A stretch of 21,200 nucleotides of DNA from Thiotrichaceae bacterium (GTDB lineage: Bacteria > Pseudomonadota > Gammaproteobacteria > Thiotrichales > Thiotrichaceae): assembly GCA_026992705.1 (NCBI GenBank), contig JALWYT010000138.1:1-21200 (forward strand), in the 5' to 3' direction. This document shows, one piece after another, positions 1-6,076 of the stretch; position 1 is the first letter of the stretch, and every line of letters starts with the position of its first letter. The notes beneath the pieces are model-generated. The model saw only the letters and a list, made by a program, of their open reading frames with translations. It ran no database searches and was not told where the DNA came from. Both the position numbers and the translations under genes were made by a program.

Positions 1-2
1 AT

Positions 3-389
3 GTTGATACTCGTTTAATGGCTTCATACGATACTGGAAAAGTAAAAGTTGTTGGTTTTGCCGAGAAGCATGATGGTTTAGCTTCTGTCAATACTAAAGT
101 GTATGGTCTTGGTGCATCTGTTAAAGCTGGTAAGGGTGTAGTTAAAGGTCAATATTATACATCTAATCCAGATGGAGCAGCAAACGATACTTCTATGTTT
201 GCTATTGGTTATGATCATAACCTATCTAAACGTACAACAGTGTATGCTCAATATGTTAAAATGACTAATGATGCGGGTGCTGCTGTGCCTCTTGCTGGTG
301 GGGGTTCTGGTGGTCACAGTGCGGGTGTTGCTGCAGCACCTGGTGAAGATCAAAATGGTATCTCTCTAGGTATTAAACATGAATTCTAA
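3..389 (+). CDS. Outer-membrane porin, 3' fragment (Gram-negative porin family)
   Basis: This is the C-terminal part of a porin gene whose 5' end lies left of the window. The reading frame is already open from base 3 (V-D-T-R-L before the first in-frame Met at base 18), so that Met is internal. The visible protein alternates polar and hydrophobic residues in the way of antiparallel beta strands. It contains a strand of the form K-R-T-T-V-Y-A-Q-Y, typical of late strands of 16-stranded general porins, and ends G-I-K-H-E-F with the terminal Phe that the BAM machinery recognises. A Gly/Ala-rich stretch (roughly bases 270-350) is probably an extracellular or periplasmic loop. By family the product forms a trimeric diffusion channel for small solutes. 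Substrate selectivity cannot be judged from this fragment. A terminator follows within 30 bases. Confidence 0.85.
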   Translation, partial: VDTRLMASYDTGKVKVVGFAEKHDGLASVNTKVYGLGASVKAGKGVVKGQYYTSNPDGAANDTSMFAIGYDHNLSKRTTVYAQYVKMTNDAGAAVPLAGGGSGGHSAGVAAAPGEDQNGISLGIKHEF

Positions 390-416
390 GCTTTTTAAAT
401 AAAGTGTAGATTTTTT

Positions 417-441
417 AAGGCTTCCTCCGGGAAGCCTTTTT
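417..441 (+). terminator. Rho-independent terminator of the porin gene
   Basis: A 9-bp perfect stem, AAGGCTTCC (417-425) with GGAAGCCTT (430-438), has a TCCG tetraloop and runs into a short T tract. It starts 28 bases after the porin stop and should end that transcript. Confidence 0.9.
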
Positions 442-493
442 AGTGTAGTTTATCTTCACAATTTTTTATATTTATGAGATTTTTATACTATTG

Positions 494-502
494 TGGTATA
501 AT
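494..502 (+). promoter_or_regulatory. Extended -10 promoter in the hisB leader (P1)
   Basis: TGG followed by a perfect TATAAT at 497-502 makes an extended -10 element. No good -35 is visible, which is usual for extended -10 promoters. Start of transcription would be near 508-510, only about 35 bases before the terminator at 543-572, so transcripts from here are either short or attenuated. Confidence 0.55.
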
Positions 503-542
503 TGATACACTATACAATAATTTATAAGGACGAGAAAAAATG

Positions 543-572
543 AAAAAGCCCATCAAATTGATGGGCTTTTTT
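543..572 (+). terminator. Strong intrinsic terminator/attenuator in the hisB leader
   Basis: GCCCATC (548-554) pairs with GATGGGC (560-566) around an AAATT loop, extended by five A-T pairs, and ends in six T. An in-frame ATG at 540, with an AAGGA Shine-Dalgarno sequence at 526-530, opens directly onto the left arm. A ribosome starting there would melt the hairpin. No run of His codons is present, so this is not a classical his leader peptide. Confidence 0.85.
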
Positions 573-604
573 ATACCCATGATTGTTTTCAATAGGTCCT
601 CTTA

Positions 605-613
605 TGCTATTAT
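605..613 (+). promoter_or_regulatory. Possible second extended -10 promoter (P2) for hisB
   Basis: TGC-TATTAT at 605-613 forms an extended -10 element downstream of the terminator. A weak TTGTTT lies at 583-588 with a long 19-bp spacer. Transcription from about 620 would give hisB a leader of roughly 25 bases and bypass the terminator. The match is modest and the region is AT-rich. Confidence 0.35.
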
Positions 614-644
614 CCCCGCATCTTTTCGATACAAGACAGCAAAC

Positions 645-1238
645 ATGGTAGATCGTATAGCAAGCGTACAGCGTAATACGCTAGAAACTCAAATCTCTAT
701 TCGCCTTAATTTGGATGGCACAGGTCAATCTAATTTTGATACCGGCGTTCCTTTTTTAGAACACATGCTAGAGCAAGTCGCTCGGCACGGTGTAATGGAT
801 ATTGATATTCAGTGCAATGGCGATACCCATATTGATGATCATCACACAGTTGAGGACATAGGCATTACCTTAGGGCAGGCATTTGCTCAAGCCTTAGGAG
901 ATAAAAAAGGCATTAATCGTTATGGACACGCCTATGTGCCATTGGATGAAGCTTTGTCGCGTGTTGTGATTGATTTTTCAGGTCGCCCAGGCTTGGTGCA
1001 TGATGTTGATTATAAACGCTCGCACATTGGCAAATTTGATACCGATTTATTTAATGAATTTTTTCAAGGCTTTATCAACCACGCCTTAGTGACCTTGCAT
1101 ATTGATAATATTCGTGGTCGCAATGCTCACCATATTGCTGAGACAATTTTCAAAGCCTTTGGTCGTTGCTTACGGATGGCGGTTGAATATGATCCACGTA
1201 TGCAAGGCGTTTTACCGTCAACCAAGGGGAAGCTTTAA
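645..1238 (+). CDS. hisB: Imidazoleglycerol-phosphate dehydratase (monofunctional HisB)
   Basis: The enzyme converts imidazole-glycerol phosphate to imidazole-acetol phosphate, the sixth step of histidine synthesis, in the cytoplasm. The product has 197 residues, the normal length of the monofunctional dehydratase; the N-terminal phosphatase domain of the enterobacterial fusion is absent. Diagnostic metal-binding motifs are present: F-L-E-H-M-L, then H-I-D-D-H-H-T-V-E-D, and near the C terminus H-H-I-A-E-T-I-F-K-A-F-G-R. I chose the ATG at 645 because R-I-A-S-V-Q-R-N-T begins there as in homologues. The frame stays open up to an ATG at 540 that has a better ribosome-binding site but lies in the terminator and would add 35 unrelated residues. 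The site before 645 is weak. The TAA stop overlaps the hisH ATG by one base (TAATG). Confidence 0.95.
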   Translation: MVDRIASVQRNTLETQISIRLNLDGTGQSNFDTGVPFLEHMLEQVARHGVMDIDIQCNGDTHIDDHHTVEDIGITLGQAFAQALGDKKGINRYGHAYVPLDEALSRVVIDFSGRPGLVHDVDYKRSHIGKFDTDLFNEFFQGFINHALVTLHIDNIRGRNAHHIAETIFKAFGRCLRMAVEYDPRMQGVLPSTKGKL

Positions 1239-1870
1239 TGATTGTGGTGATTGATTACAGCATGGGCAATTTACGTTCTGTAACAAAAGCCTTGGAGCAT
1301 GTCACAGAAGAAAAGGTAATTGTCAGCAGCCGTGCTGAGGATATTCTACAAGCGGATCGTATCGTTTTCCCAGGTCAGGGAGCAGCTCGTGATTGTATGA
1401 AAGAGTTAGCCAATCATGACCTGATTGATGTTGTCCACGAAGTTGCAAATAGCAAGCCATTTTTAGGAATCTGTATGGGAATGCAGGTTTTAATGGAGGC
1501 ATCAGAAGAAAATGACGGCGTGGATTGCTTAGGATTTTACTCGGGCAAGGTTAAAGCCTTTAAAAACAGCATTGACCAGAGCCAGCAGCGATTAAAAATC
1601 CCTCACATGGGCTGGAGTCAAATCGAGCAAAAAACCGAGCATCCTTTATGGCATGGTATTAAATCAGGTTCACGCTTTTATTTTGTGCATAGTTATTATG
1701 TCGCTCCAGAGGATGAGGCTTTGATTACGGGGCAAACGGAATACGGCATTCAATACGCCTCCGCCATTGCCAAAGACAATATCTTCGCCATTCAAGCACA
1801 CCCTGAAAAAAGTGCGGATGACGGTTTGCAATTACTGAAAAACTTTACTCAATGGGATGGCAGTTTATGA
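1238..1870 (+). CDS. hisH: Imidazole glycerol phosphate synthase, glutaminase subunit HisH
   Basis: HisH hydrolyses glutamine and channels the ammonia to HisF; together they make imidazole-glycerol phosphate and AICAR from PRFAR. The 210-residue product is a class I glutamine amidotransferase. The nucleophile is Cys79 in F-L-G-I-C-M-G-M-Q, and the other two triad residues are His188 and Glu190 in Q-A-H-P-E-K-S. The N-terminal V-V-I-D-Y-S-M-G-N-L-R-S and F-P-G-Q-G-A motifs are typical HisH. It starts on the last base of hisB and its stop overlaps the hisA start (ATGA), so it is translationally coupled on both sides. Its partner hisF lies two genes downstream, separated only by hisA and an inserted element. 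Confidence 0.97.
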   Translation: MIVVIDYSMGNLRSVTKALEHVTEEKVIVSSRAEDILQADRIVFPGQGAARDCMKELANHDLIDVVHEVANSKPFLGICMGMQVLMEASEENDGVDCLGFYSGKVKAFKNSIDQSQQRLKIPHMGWSQIEQKTEHPLWHGIKSGSRFYFVHSYYVAPEDEALITGQTEYGIQYASAIAKDNIFAIQAHPEKSADDGLQLLKNFTQWDGSL

Positions 1871-2598
1871 TTTTAATTCCAGCAATTGATTTAAAAGACG
1901 GAAAATGTGTACGACTCAAACAAGGTCGCATGGATGAAACCACCGTTTTTTCAGACAATCCTGTGGAAATGGCACAACGCTGGGTTGATGAAGGAGCCAA
2001 GCGACTCCATCTTGTTGACTTAAATGGAGCATTTGATGGCAAGCCTGTTAATGGTGATGTTATTCAAAATATTGCAACAAAATTCCCTGATTTACCCATA
2101 CAAATCGGTGGAGGTATTCGTGATGCGGATACCGTGCAAGCTTATCTCGATTCAGGCGTACAATACTGCATCATCGGTACAAAAGCCGTCGAAGAGCCTG
2201 AGTTTGTCGTCGAACTTTGCCAACAGTTTCCTGATCATATTATTGTTGGTATTGATGCAAAAAATGGCATGGTTGCAACCGATGGCTGGGATAAAGTCTC
2301 CAGCGTATCGGCAATCGAATTAGCGAAAAACTTTGAACAAGCAGGCGTATCCGCCATTGTTTATACCGATATTTCACGCGATGGCATGATGACGGGACCT
2401 AATATCGAAGCAACCGCAGAATTGGCAGATTCCATCAGCATCCCTGTCATAATTTCAGGCGGCATGAGCAATATGGATGATGTCAAAAATGCCTGCTCTA
2501 TTGAAGACAAAGGCGTTATGGGAACAATTTTAGGTCGCTCCATCTATGAAGGAACGATTGATCTACAAGAAGCTCAAGCTTATGTAGATTCTTTGTAA
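1867..2598 (+). CDS. hisA: ProFAR isomerase HisA
   Basis: HisA catalyses the Amadori rearrangement of ProFAR to PRFAR, the fourth step of histidine synthesis, on a TIM barrel. The start is the ATG at 1867, overlapping the hisH stop (ATGA). An earlier in-frame ATG at 1852 would add M-G-W-Q-F and is not expected. The 243-residue product has the catalytic pair Asp8 (I-P-A-I-D) and Asp130 (G-I-D-A-K-N-G), plus phosphate-binding G-G-G-I-R and I-S-G-G-M loops. The last codons are odd: GAT TCT TTG sits in a target-site duplication and the TAA stop comes from the inserted element at 2595-2742. Without the insertion the frame would read one residue further, ...D-S-L-N, and stop at 2755-2757, so the insertion cost one amino acid. 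Confidence 0.96.
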   Translation: MILIPAIDLKDGKCVRLKQGRMDETTVFSDNPVEMAQRWVDEGAKRLHLVDLNGAFDGKPVNGDVIQNIATKFPDLPIQIGGGIRDADTVQAYLDSGVQYCIIGTKAVEEPEFVVELCQQFPDHIIVGIDAKNGMVATDGWDKVSSVSAIELAKNFEQAGVSAIVYTDISRDGMMTGPNIEATAELADSISIPVIISGGMSNMDDVKNACSIEDKGVMGTILGRSIYEGTIDLQEAQAYVDSL

Positions 2599-2742
2599 CG
2601 ACTCCCTGTAGTTGATATACAAGGTGGTAAGTCATTGATTATTCGGGCTTAGGCAGCAGGGATGCTGCCTTAGAGCTTACATGGACGTATTTACAGCGTC
2701 CCGAATAATTAATGACTTACCACCTTACTACAAAGTCGTTAC
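2595..2742. mobile_element. 148-bp palindromic MITE-like element with target-site duplication
   Basis: The ends are perfect 9-bp inverted repeats, GTAACGACT (2595-2603) and AGTCGTTAC (2734-2742). Inside is a second pair, 2623-2647 against 2700-2724, matching at 24 of 25 positions. The centre holds two small hairpins: GGCAGCA/TGCTGCC around 2652-2669, and GGACG/CGTCC ending at 2702. GATTCTTT is repeated directly on both sides (2587-2594 and 2743-2750), an 8-bp target duplication, or 9 bp if the ambiguous G is included. There is no coding capacity, so it must have been moved by a transposase encoded elsewhere. As RNA it would fold into a long branched hairpin between hisA and hisF. The family is not recognised with certainty. 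Confidence 0.88.
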
Positions 2743-2769
2743 GATTCTTTGAATTAAGGTGAAAAACAC

Positions 2770-3543
2770 ATGGGATTAGCAAAACGTATTATTCCCTGTC
2801 TGGATGTAAAAAATGGGCGGGTAGTTAAAGGTGTTAATTTTGTCGGCATCCGCGATGCAGGCGACCCCGTTGAAATTGCCGAGCGATATAACCGCGAAGG
2901 TGCTGATGAAATCACCTTTTTAGATATTACCGCCAGCTCAGACAACCGAGATACGATTGTGCATGTGGTGGAAGATGTTGCATCGCAGGTTTTTATTCCG
3001 CTTACGGTTGGTGGTGGTATTCGCAAAGTTGAAGATGTACGGCGTATGCTAAATGCAGGGGCAGACAAGGTTGCCATCAATACCGCTGCGGTTTTTAACC
3101 CTGATTTAGTCAAAGAAGCAACGGATTATTTCGGCTCACAATGTATTGTTGTCGCCATTGATGCCAAACGTGTTAATAAAGAAGGTGAACCAATAAAATG
3201 GGAAATTTTTACACATGGTGGTCGCAAAGGCACAGGAATTGATGCGATTGAATGGGCGAAAAAGATGGCTGATTACGGTGCAGGTGAGTTATTAGTAACC
3301 AGTATGGATCGTGATGGTACAAAAATCGGCTTTGATTTAGAACTTACGCAGACAATTTCTGAAGCTGTTGATATTCCAGTGATTGCCTCAGGTGGGGTTG
3401 GCAATTTACAGCACATGGCAGATGGCGTATTAAAAGGTAAGGCGGATGCTGTCCTAGCCGCTAGTATCTTCCATTTTGCGGAATACACCATCAGTGAGAC
3501 TAAGGAGTTTATGGCAAAGCAAGGCATAGAGATGAGGAGATGA
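2770..3543 (+). CDS. hisF: Imidazole glycerol phosphate synthase, cyclase subunit HisF
   Basis: HisF condenses PRFAR with ammonia from HisH and releases imidazole-glycerol phosphate and AICAR. The 257-residue TIM-barrel protein has full length. Catalytic acids are Asp12 (I-I-P-C-L-D-V-K-N-G-R-V-V-K-G) and Asp131 (V-V-A-I-D-A-K-R). Phosphate-binding loops T-V-G-G-G-I-R and A-S-G-G-V-G are intact. AAGGTG at 2756-2761 serves as the ribosome-binding site and survived the upstream insertion, because the element went in just before it. The gap to hisA is now 171 bases; in the reconstructed ancestor it would have been about 12. Expression may therefore depend on read-through of a large hairpin or on an internal promoter. 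Confidence 0.97.
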   Translation: MGLAKRIIPCLDVKNGRVVKGVNFVGIRDAGDPVEIAERYNREGADEITFLDITASSDNRDTIVHVVEDVASQVFIPLTVGGGIRKVEDVRRMLNAGADKVAINTAAVFNPDLVKEATDYFGSQCIVVAIDAKRVNKEGEPIKWEIFTHGGRKGTGIDAIEWAKKMADYGAGELLVTSMDRDGTKIGFDLELTQTISEAVDIPVIASGGVGNLQHMADGVLKGKADAVLAASIFHFAEYTISETKEFMAKQGIEMRR

Positions 3544-3550
3544 GAGGTTA

Positions 3551-4081
3551 ATGTCAGGGTTGTCTCAAATACAAGCAAGCTTTTCTGATATTGAAGATCG
3601 TATCTTACTGAGAATGAATACAGTATTGCATGAGGAGTTTCGTTTTTGGTTAACACGGCGGTTTGTTAGTCGCTTATATCCTATTATAATGGAAACTATT
3701 GAAACAATCCCTGAAATTGCCGCTCAAGATTCACCTATAAATCGTGAGGCTATTATGAATTTTCAGCGTGAGCATGCAGCACAAAAGGCTGATTTTTCAG
3801 TACCTTTTATAGATGACGAAAATATAACTCAATACCCTTTAGGTAAAGAGGGTATATTGGTTGTACGAGGAAAATTGCAACAAACAGCTAATAATAACTT
3901 TGAGTTATCATTAAAAGATAAACATAATAAAGGCATAGACTTTTCATTTAATACCGATATTCTCTATCTTTTACAAACACTATTACGGGATACCCTGCAA
4001 AAAGCAGATTGGGATTTAGCTTTAACGCCTTATTATTCACAAAGTTTAGCGACTGAACCTGCACAACGTACATTAAATTGA
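3551..4081 (+). CDS. Unidentified 176-residue protein between hisF and hisE
   Basis: I do not recognise this protein. It starts at ATG 3551, seven bases after hisF, with purine-rich GAGAGG just upstream, and its TGA overlaps a possible TTG start of hisE, so it belongs to the his-tat operon. It has no signal peptide and no membrane span. The N-terminal third is predicted helical with many charged and aromatic residues (F-R-F-W-L-T-R-R-F-V-S-R-L near residues 31-43). The middle is mixed and the C terminus is polar. It occupies the place where hisI is often found, but has none of the HisI hallmarks: no cyclohydrolase zinc Cys/His set and no D-C-D-x-D motif. A role in histidine synthesis cannot be inferred from position alone. 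Confidence 0.8.
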   Translation: MSGLSQIQASFSDIEDRILLRMNTVLHEEFRFWLTRRFVSRLYPIIMETIETIPEIAAQDSPINREAIMNFQREHAAQKADFSVPFIDDENITQYPLGKEGILVVRGKLQQTANNNFELSLKDKHNKGIDFSFNTDILYLLQTLLRDTLQKADWDLALTPYYSQSLATEPAQRTLN

Positions 4082-4089
4082 GTCAATTT

Positions 4090-4422
4090 ATGCAAGAAAA
4101 TAATATACTTTCCGACATTGCAGATGTATTAGCTGCTAGAAAATCAGCAGAATCCGATAGCTCGTATGTGGCAAAGCTGTACAGCAAAGGACTGGATGCA
4201 ATTTTAAAAAAAGTTGGCGAAGAAGCCACTGAAACCGTCATGGCAGCAAAAGATGGCGATAAAGATCATATAATTTATGAAGTGGCTGATTTATGGTTTC
4301 ATTCAATGGTACTATTAGTACAGCAAGATTTACATCCAGACGACGTACTCAACGAATTAGTACGTCGCTTTGGAACATCAGGCTTAATTGAAAAATTAAG
4401 CCGCAAAAATAAAAGTTTATAG
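4090..4422 (+). CDS. hisE: Phosphoribosyl-ATP pyrophosphatase HisE
   Basis: HisE hydrolyses PR-ATP to PR-AMP and pyrophosphate, the second step of histidine synthesis. The 110-residue product is an all-alpha MazG-like NTP pyrophosphohydrolase. Recognisable blocks are D-S-S-Y-V-A-K-L-Y-S-K-G, K-K-V-G-E-E-A-T-E-T-V (metal-binding Glu residues) and E-V-A-D-L-W-F-H (metal-binding Glu/Asp). It is a stand-alone HisE, not the HisIE fusion of enterobacteria. I chose ATG 4090 because L-S-D-I-A-D-V-L aligns with the usual N terminus. A TTG at 4078 overlapping the upstream stop would add four residues and could be used through coupling. A perfect 9-bp hairpin with a GAAA tetraloop (4381-4402) lies in the last codons. 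Confidence 0.95.
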   Translation: MQENNILSDIADVLAARKSAESDSSYVAKLYSKGLDAILKKVGEEATETVMAAKDGDKDHIIYEVADLWFHSMVLLVQQDLHPDDVLNELVRRFGTSGLIEKLSRKNKSL

Positions 4423-4433
4423 AGGATTTAAAA

Positions 4434-4661
4434 ATGGGAATTGGTGGAATTAGCCCTTGGTCATTAGTTTTGATTTTATTAATTGTTTTAGTCTTATTTG
4501 GTACAAAACGCTTACGCAATATTGGTGGTGATTTAGGTAGTGCTATTAAGAATTTTAAAAAATCAATCAGTGAAGAAGAGGTAAAAGCAAATGAAAAATT
4601 GACTAAGCAAGAAAATGGTCAAGTTATTGAAGGCGAAGCTAAAGCAAAAGATAAAGTATAA
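4434..4661 (+). CDS. tatA: Twin-arginine translocase subunit TatA
   Basis: TatA oligomers form the membrane-weakening or pore element of the Tat system, which exports folded proteins with twin-arginine signals. The 75-residue protein has one N-terminal membrane segment (S-P-W-S-L-V-L-I-L-L-I-V-L-V-L-F), the conserved F-G hinge (F-G-T-K-R-L), an amphipathic helix (L-R-N-I-G-G-D-L-G-S-A-I-K-N-F-K-K) and a charged, disordered tail. GAGGA overlaps the hisE stop and serves as its ribosome-binding site. It is first in a tatABC set directly attached to the his operon, an arrangement known in many proteobacteria. Confidence 0.96.
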   Translation: MGIGGISPWSLVLILLIVLVLFGTKRLRNIGGDLGSAIKNFKKSISEEEVKANEKLTKQENGQVIEGEAKAKDKV

Positions 4662-4663
4662 CA

Positions 4664-5032
4664 ATGTTTGATGCGGGTTTTCTTGAAATGTTAGTTATTG
4701 CAGTCATTGTCTTGGTTATTGTCGGACCTGAGCGATTACCAAGCATTGCTCGTAAGATGGGTAAATGGGTGGCGAAAGCTCGCATGATTGTTAATACCAC
4801 AAAAGCAGATATTGAGCGTGAGCTTCATGCAGATGAAATGCGTAATATGCTGATTATGCAGGAAGAAAAAATTCGCAATTTACAAGCATCTGTTGAAAAC
4901 TCTTTGAATAACGTAGATTCAAGCATAAAAAAAGAAGTCGCAGATGCAGAAGCATTGATCAATGCTGATAATAAAAAAGAAGAGCAAAAAAACATAGAAT
5001 CGGGCAAAAAGAATGACGCAAACAGTGAATGA
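4664..5032 (+). CDS. tatB: Twin-arginine translocase subunit TatB
   Basis: TatB binds TatC to form the receptor for twin-arginine signal peptides. The 122-residue protein has a single N-terminal membrane helix (F-L-E-M-L-V-I-A-V-I-V-L-V-I-V) with the conserved Glu near its start. The TatB signature G-P-E-R-L-P follows, then an amphipathic helix and a long charged helix with heptad-like spacing (about residues 45-90). It starts two bases after the tatA stop. Its last 20 bases overlap the start of tatC, so TatB and TatC synthesis is likely coupled. Confidence 0.95.
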   Translation: MFDAGFLEMLVIAVIVLVIVGPERLPSIARKMGKWVAKARMIVNTTKADIERELHADEMRNMLIMQEEKIRNLQASVENSLNNVDSSIKKEVADAEALINADNKKEEQKNIESGKKNDANSE

Positions 5033-6056
5033 GCCAGAAGAAAAAGAACAAGGCTTTATTGATCACTTATTAGAACTGCGTGATCGCTTACTGCGTATTG
5101 TTCTAATTATTGCCGTTATTTTCATTGCTCTTTTTCCATTTGCACAAGACTTATATGATTGGTTCTCTGATCCTTTAGCTAGCCAGCTTCCTGATGGACA
5201 TAAATTTATTGCAACCAGTGTTATCTCTCCCTTTCTTGTGCCTTATAAACTTGCTTTGTTAGTTGCTTTTTTAATTGCCTTACCCTTTGTTTTTTATCAA
5301 ATATGGGGCTTTATTGCACCTGCTCTTTATCGTCATGAAAAACGCTTAATTGTACCATTATTAACATCTAGCGTGGCTCTTTTTTATATAGGAATGGCAT
5401 TTGCTTTTTATATTGTATTGCCATTGATGTTTAAAATTCTCCCTGGATTTGCTCCTGAAAATGTTCAAGTCGCTCCTGATATTGCTCAGTACTTAGATTT
5501 TGTTATGATGATCTTTATTGCTTTTGGTTTTGGCTTTGAAATGCCAATTGCAACCATTCTATTAATCACGACAGGTATGGTAACCGCCAAAGAACTCGCT
5601 GAAAAACGCCCTTATGTGATTGTTGCGGCGTTTATTATTGGCATGTTTTTAACGCCTCCTGATGTATTATCGCAGTTATTATTAGCCATTCCTATGTGGT
5701 TATTATTTGAAGTAGGGCTATTGCTTAGTTATTTGTTTAAAAAACAAATCAAAATAGCAAGTAAAGAAAAAGCCGCAAGAGAAACTGCAGAATATGGAGA
5801 ATCAGAATCATCATCAGCACGGATTGGTACAGCAGCAGGGGTATCAAGTACGGAAATATTATGTGAAGATGATCGCTATATCATACAAGAAATAGATGAA
5901 GATGGAAATCCTGTTGAGGAGTCTAGTGATAATAATACTGATGATGAATATCGCCCCATGACTGATGAGGAAATGGAAGCAGAGCTTGATCGTTTAGATA
6001 AATTAGAGGATGATGAATTATCCATCACTAAGGATAAAAAATTGTCTAAAGAGTGA
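5013..6056 (+). CDS. tatC: Twin-arginine translocase subunit TatC with long acidic C-terminal tail
   Basis: TatC is the polytopic core of the Tat receptor and recognises the twin-arginine signal. The N terminus has F-I-D-H-L-L-E-L-R-D-R-L-L, the family motif on the cytoplasmic face, followed by six membrane spans within residues 20-240. Conserved elements include the Y-Q-I-W-G-F-I-A-P-A-L-Y region and F-G-F-G-F-E-M-P. The membrane core ends near residue 245 (L-F-K-K-Q-I-K). The remaining roughly 100 residues form a tail very rich in Asp, Glu and Ser, with no predicted fold; E. coli TatC, at about 258 residues, has no such extension. The tail should face the cytoplasm. Start ATG 5013 lies inside the tatB 3' end. 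Confidence 0.95.
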   Translation: MTQTVNEPEEKEQGFIDHLLELRDRLLRIVLIIAVIFIALFPFAQDLYDWFSDPLASQLPDGHKFIATSVISPFLVPYKLALLVAFLIALPFVFYQIWGFIAPALYRHEKRLIVPLLTSSVALFYIGMAFAFYIVLPLMFKILPGFAPENVQVAPDIAQYLDFVMMIFIAFGFGFEMPIATILLITTGMVTAKELAEKRPYVIVAAFIIGMFLTPPDVLSQLLLAIPMWLLFEVGLLLSYLFKKQIKIASKEKAARETAEYGESESSSARIGTAAGVSSTEILCEDDRYIIQEIDEDGNPVEESSDNNTDDEYRPMTDEEMEAELDRLDKLEDDELSITKDKKLSKE

Positions 6057-6076
6057 GAATAGTATAGAGGCTAATA

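Noticed and set aside
540..644. N-terminal extension of HisB starting at ATG 540, signal-peptide-like
   Set aside because: The 197-residue form from 645 has the family length, and the first codons of the extension are the arms of a terminator hairpin; the hydrophobic look arises from the T-rich right arm.
2595..2742. CRISPR or riboswitch in the hisA-hisF gap
   Set aside because: The terminal inverted repeats and flanking direct duplication explain it as a transposed element; there are no repeated units.
2754..3113. 119-codon open frame on the - strand over hisF
   Set aside because: It is antisense to highly conserved hisF codons and has no family features.
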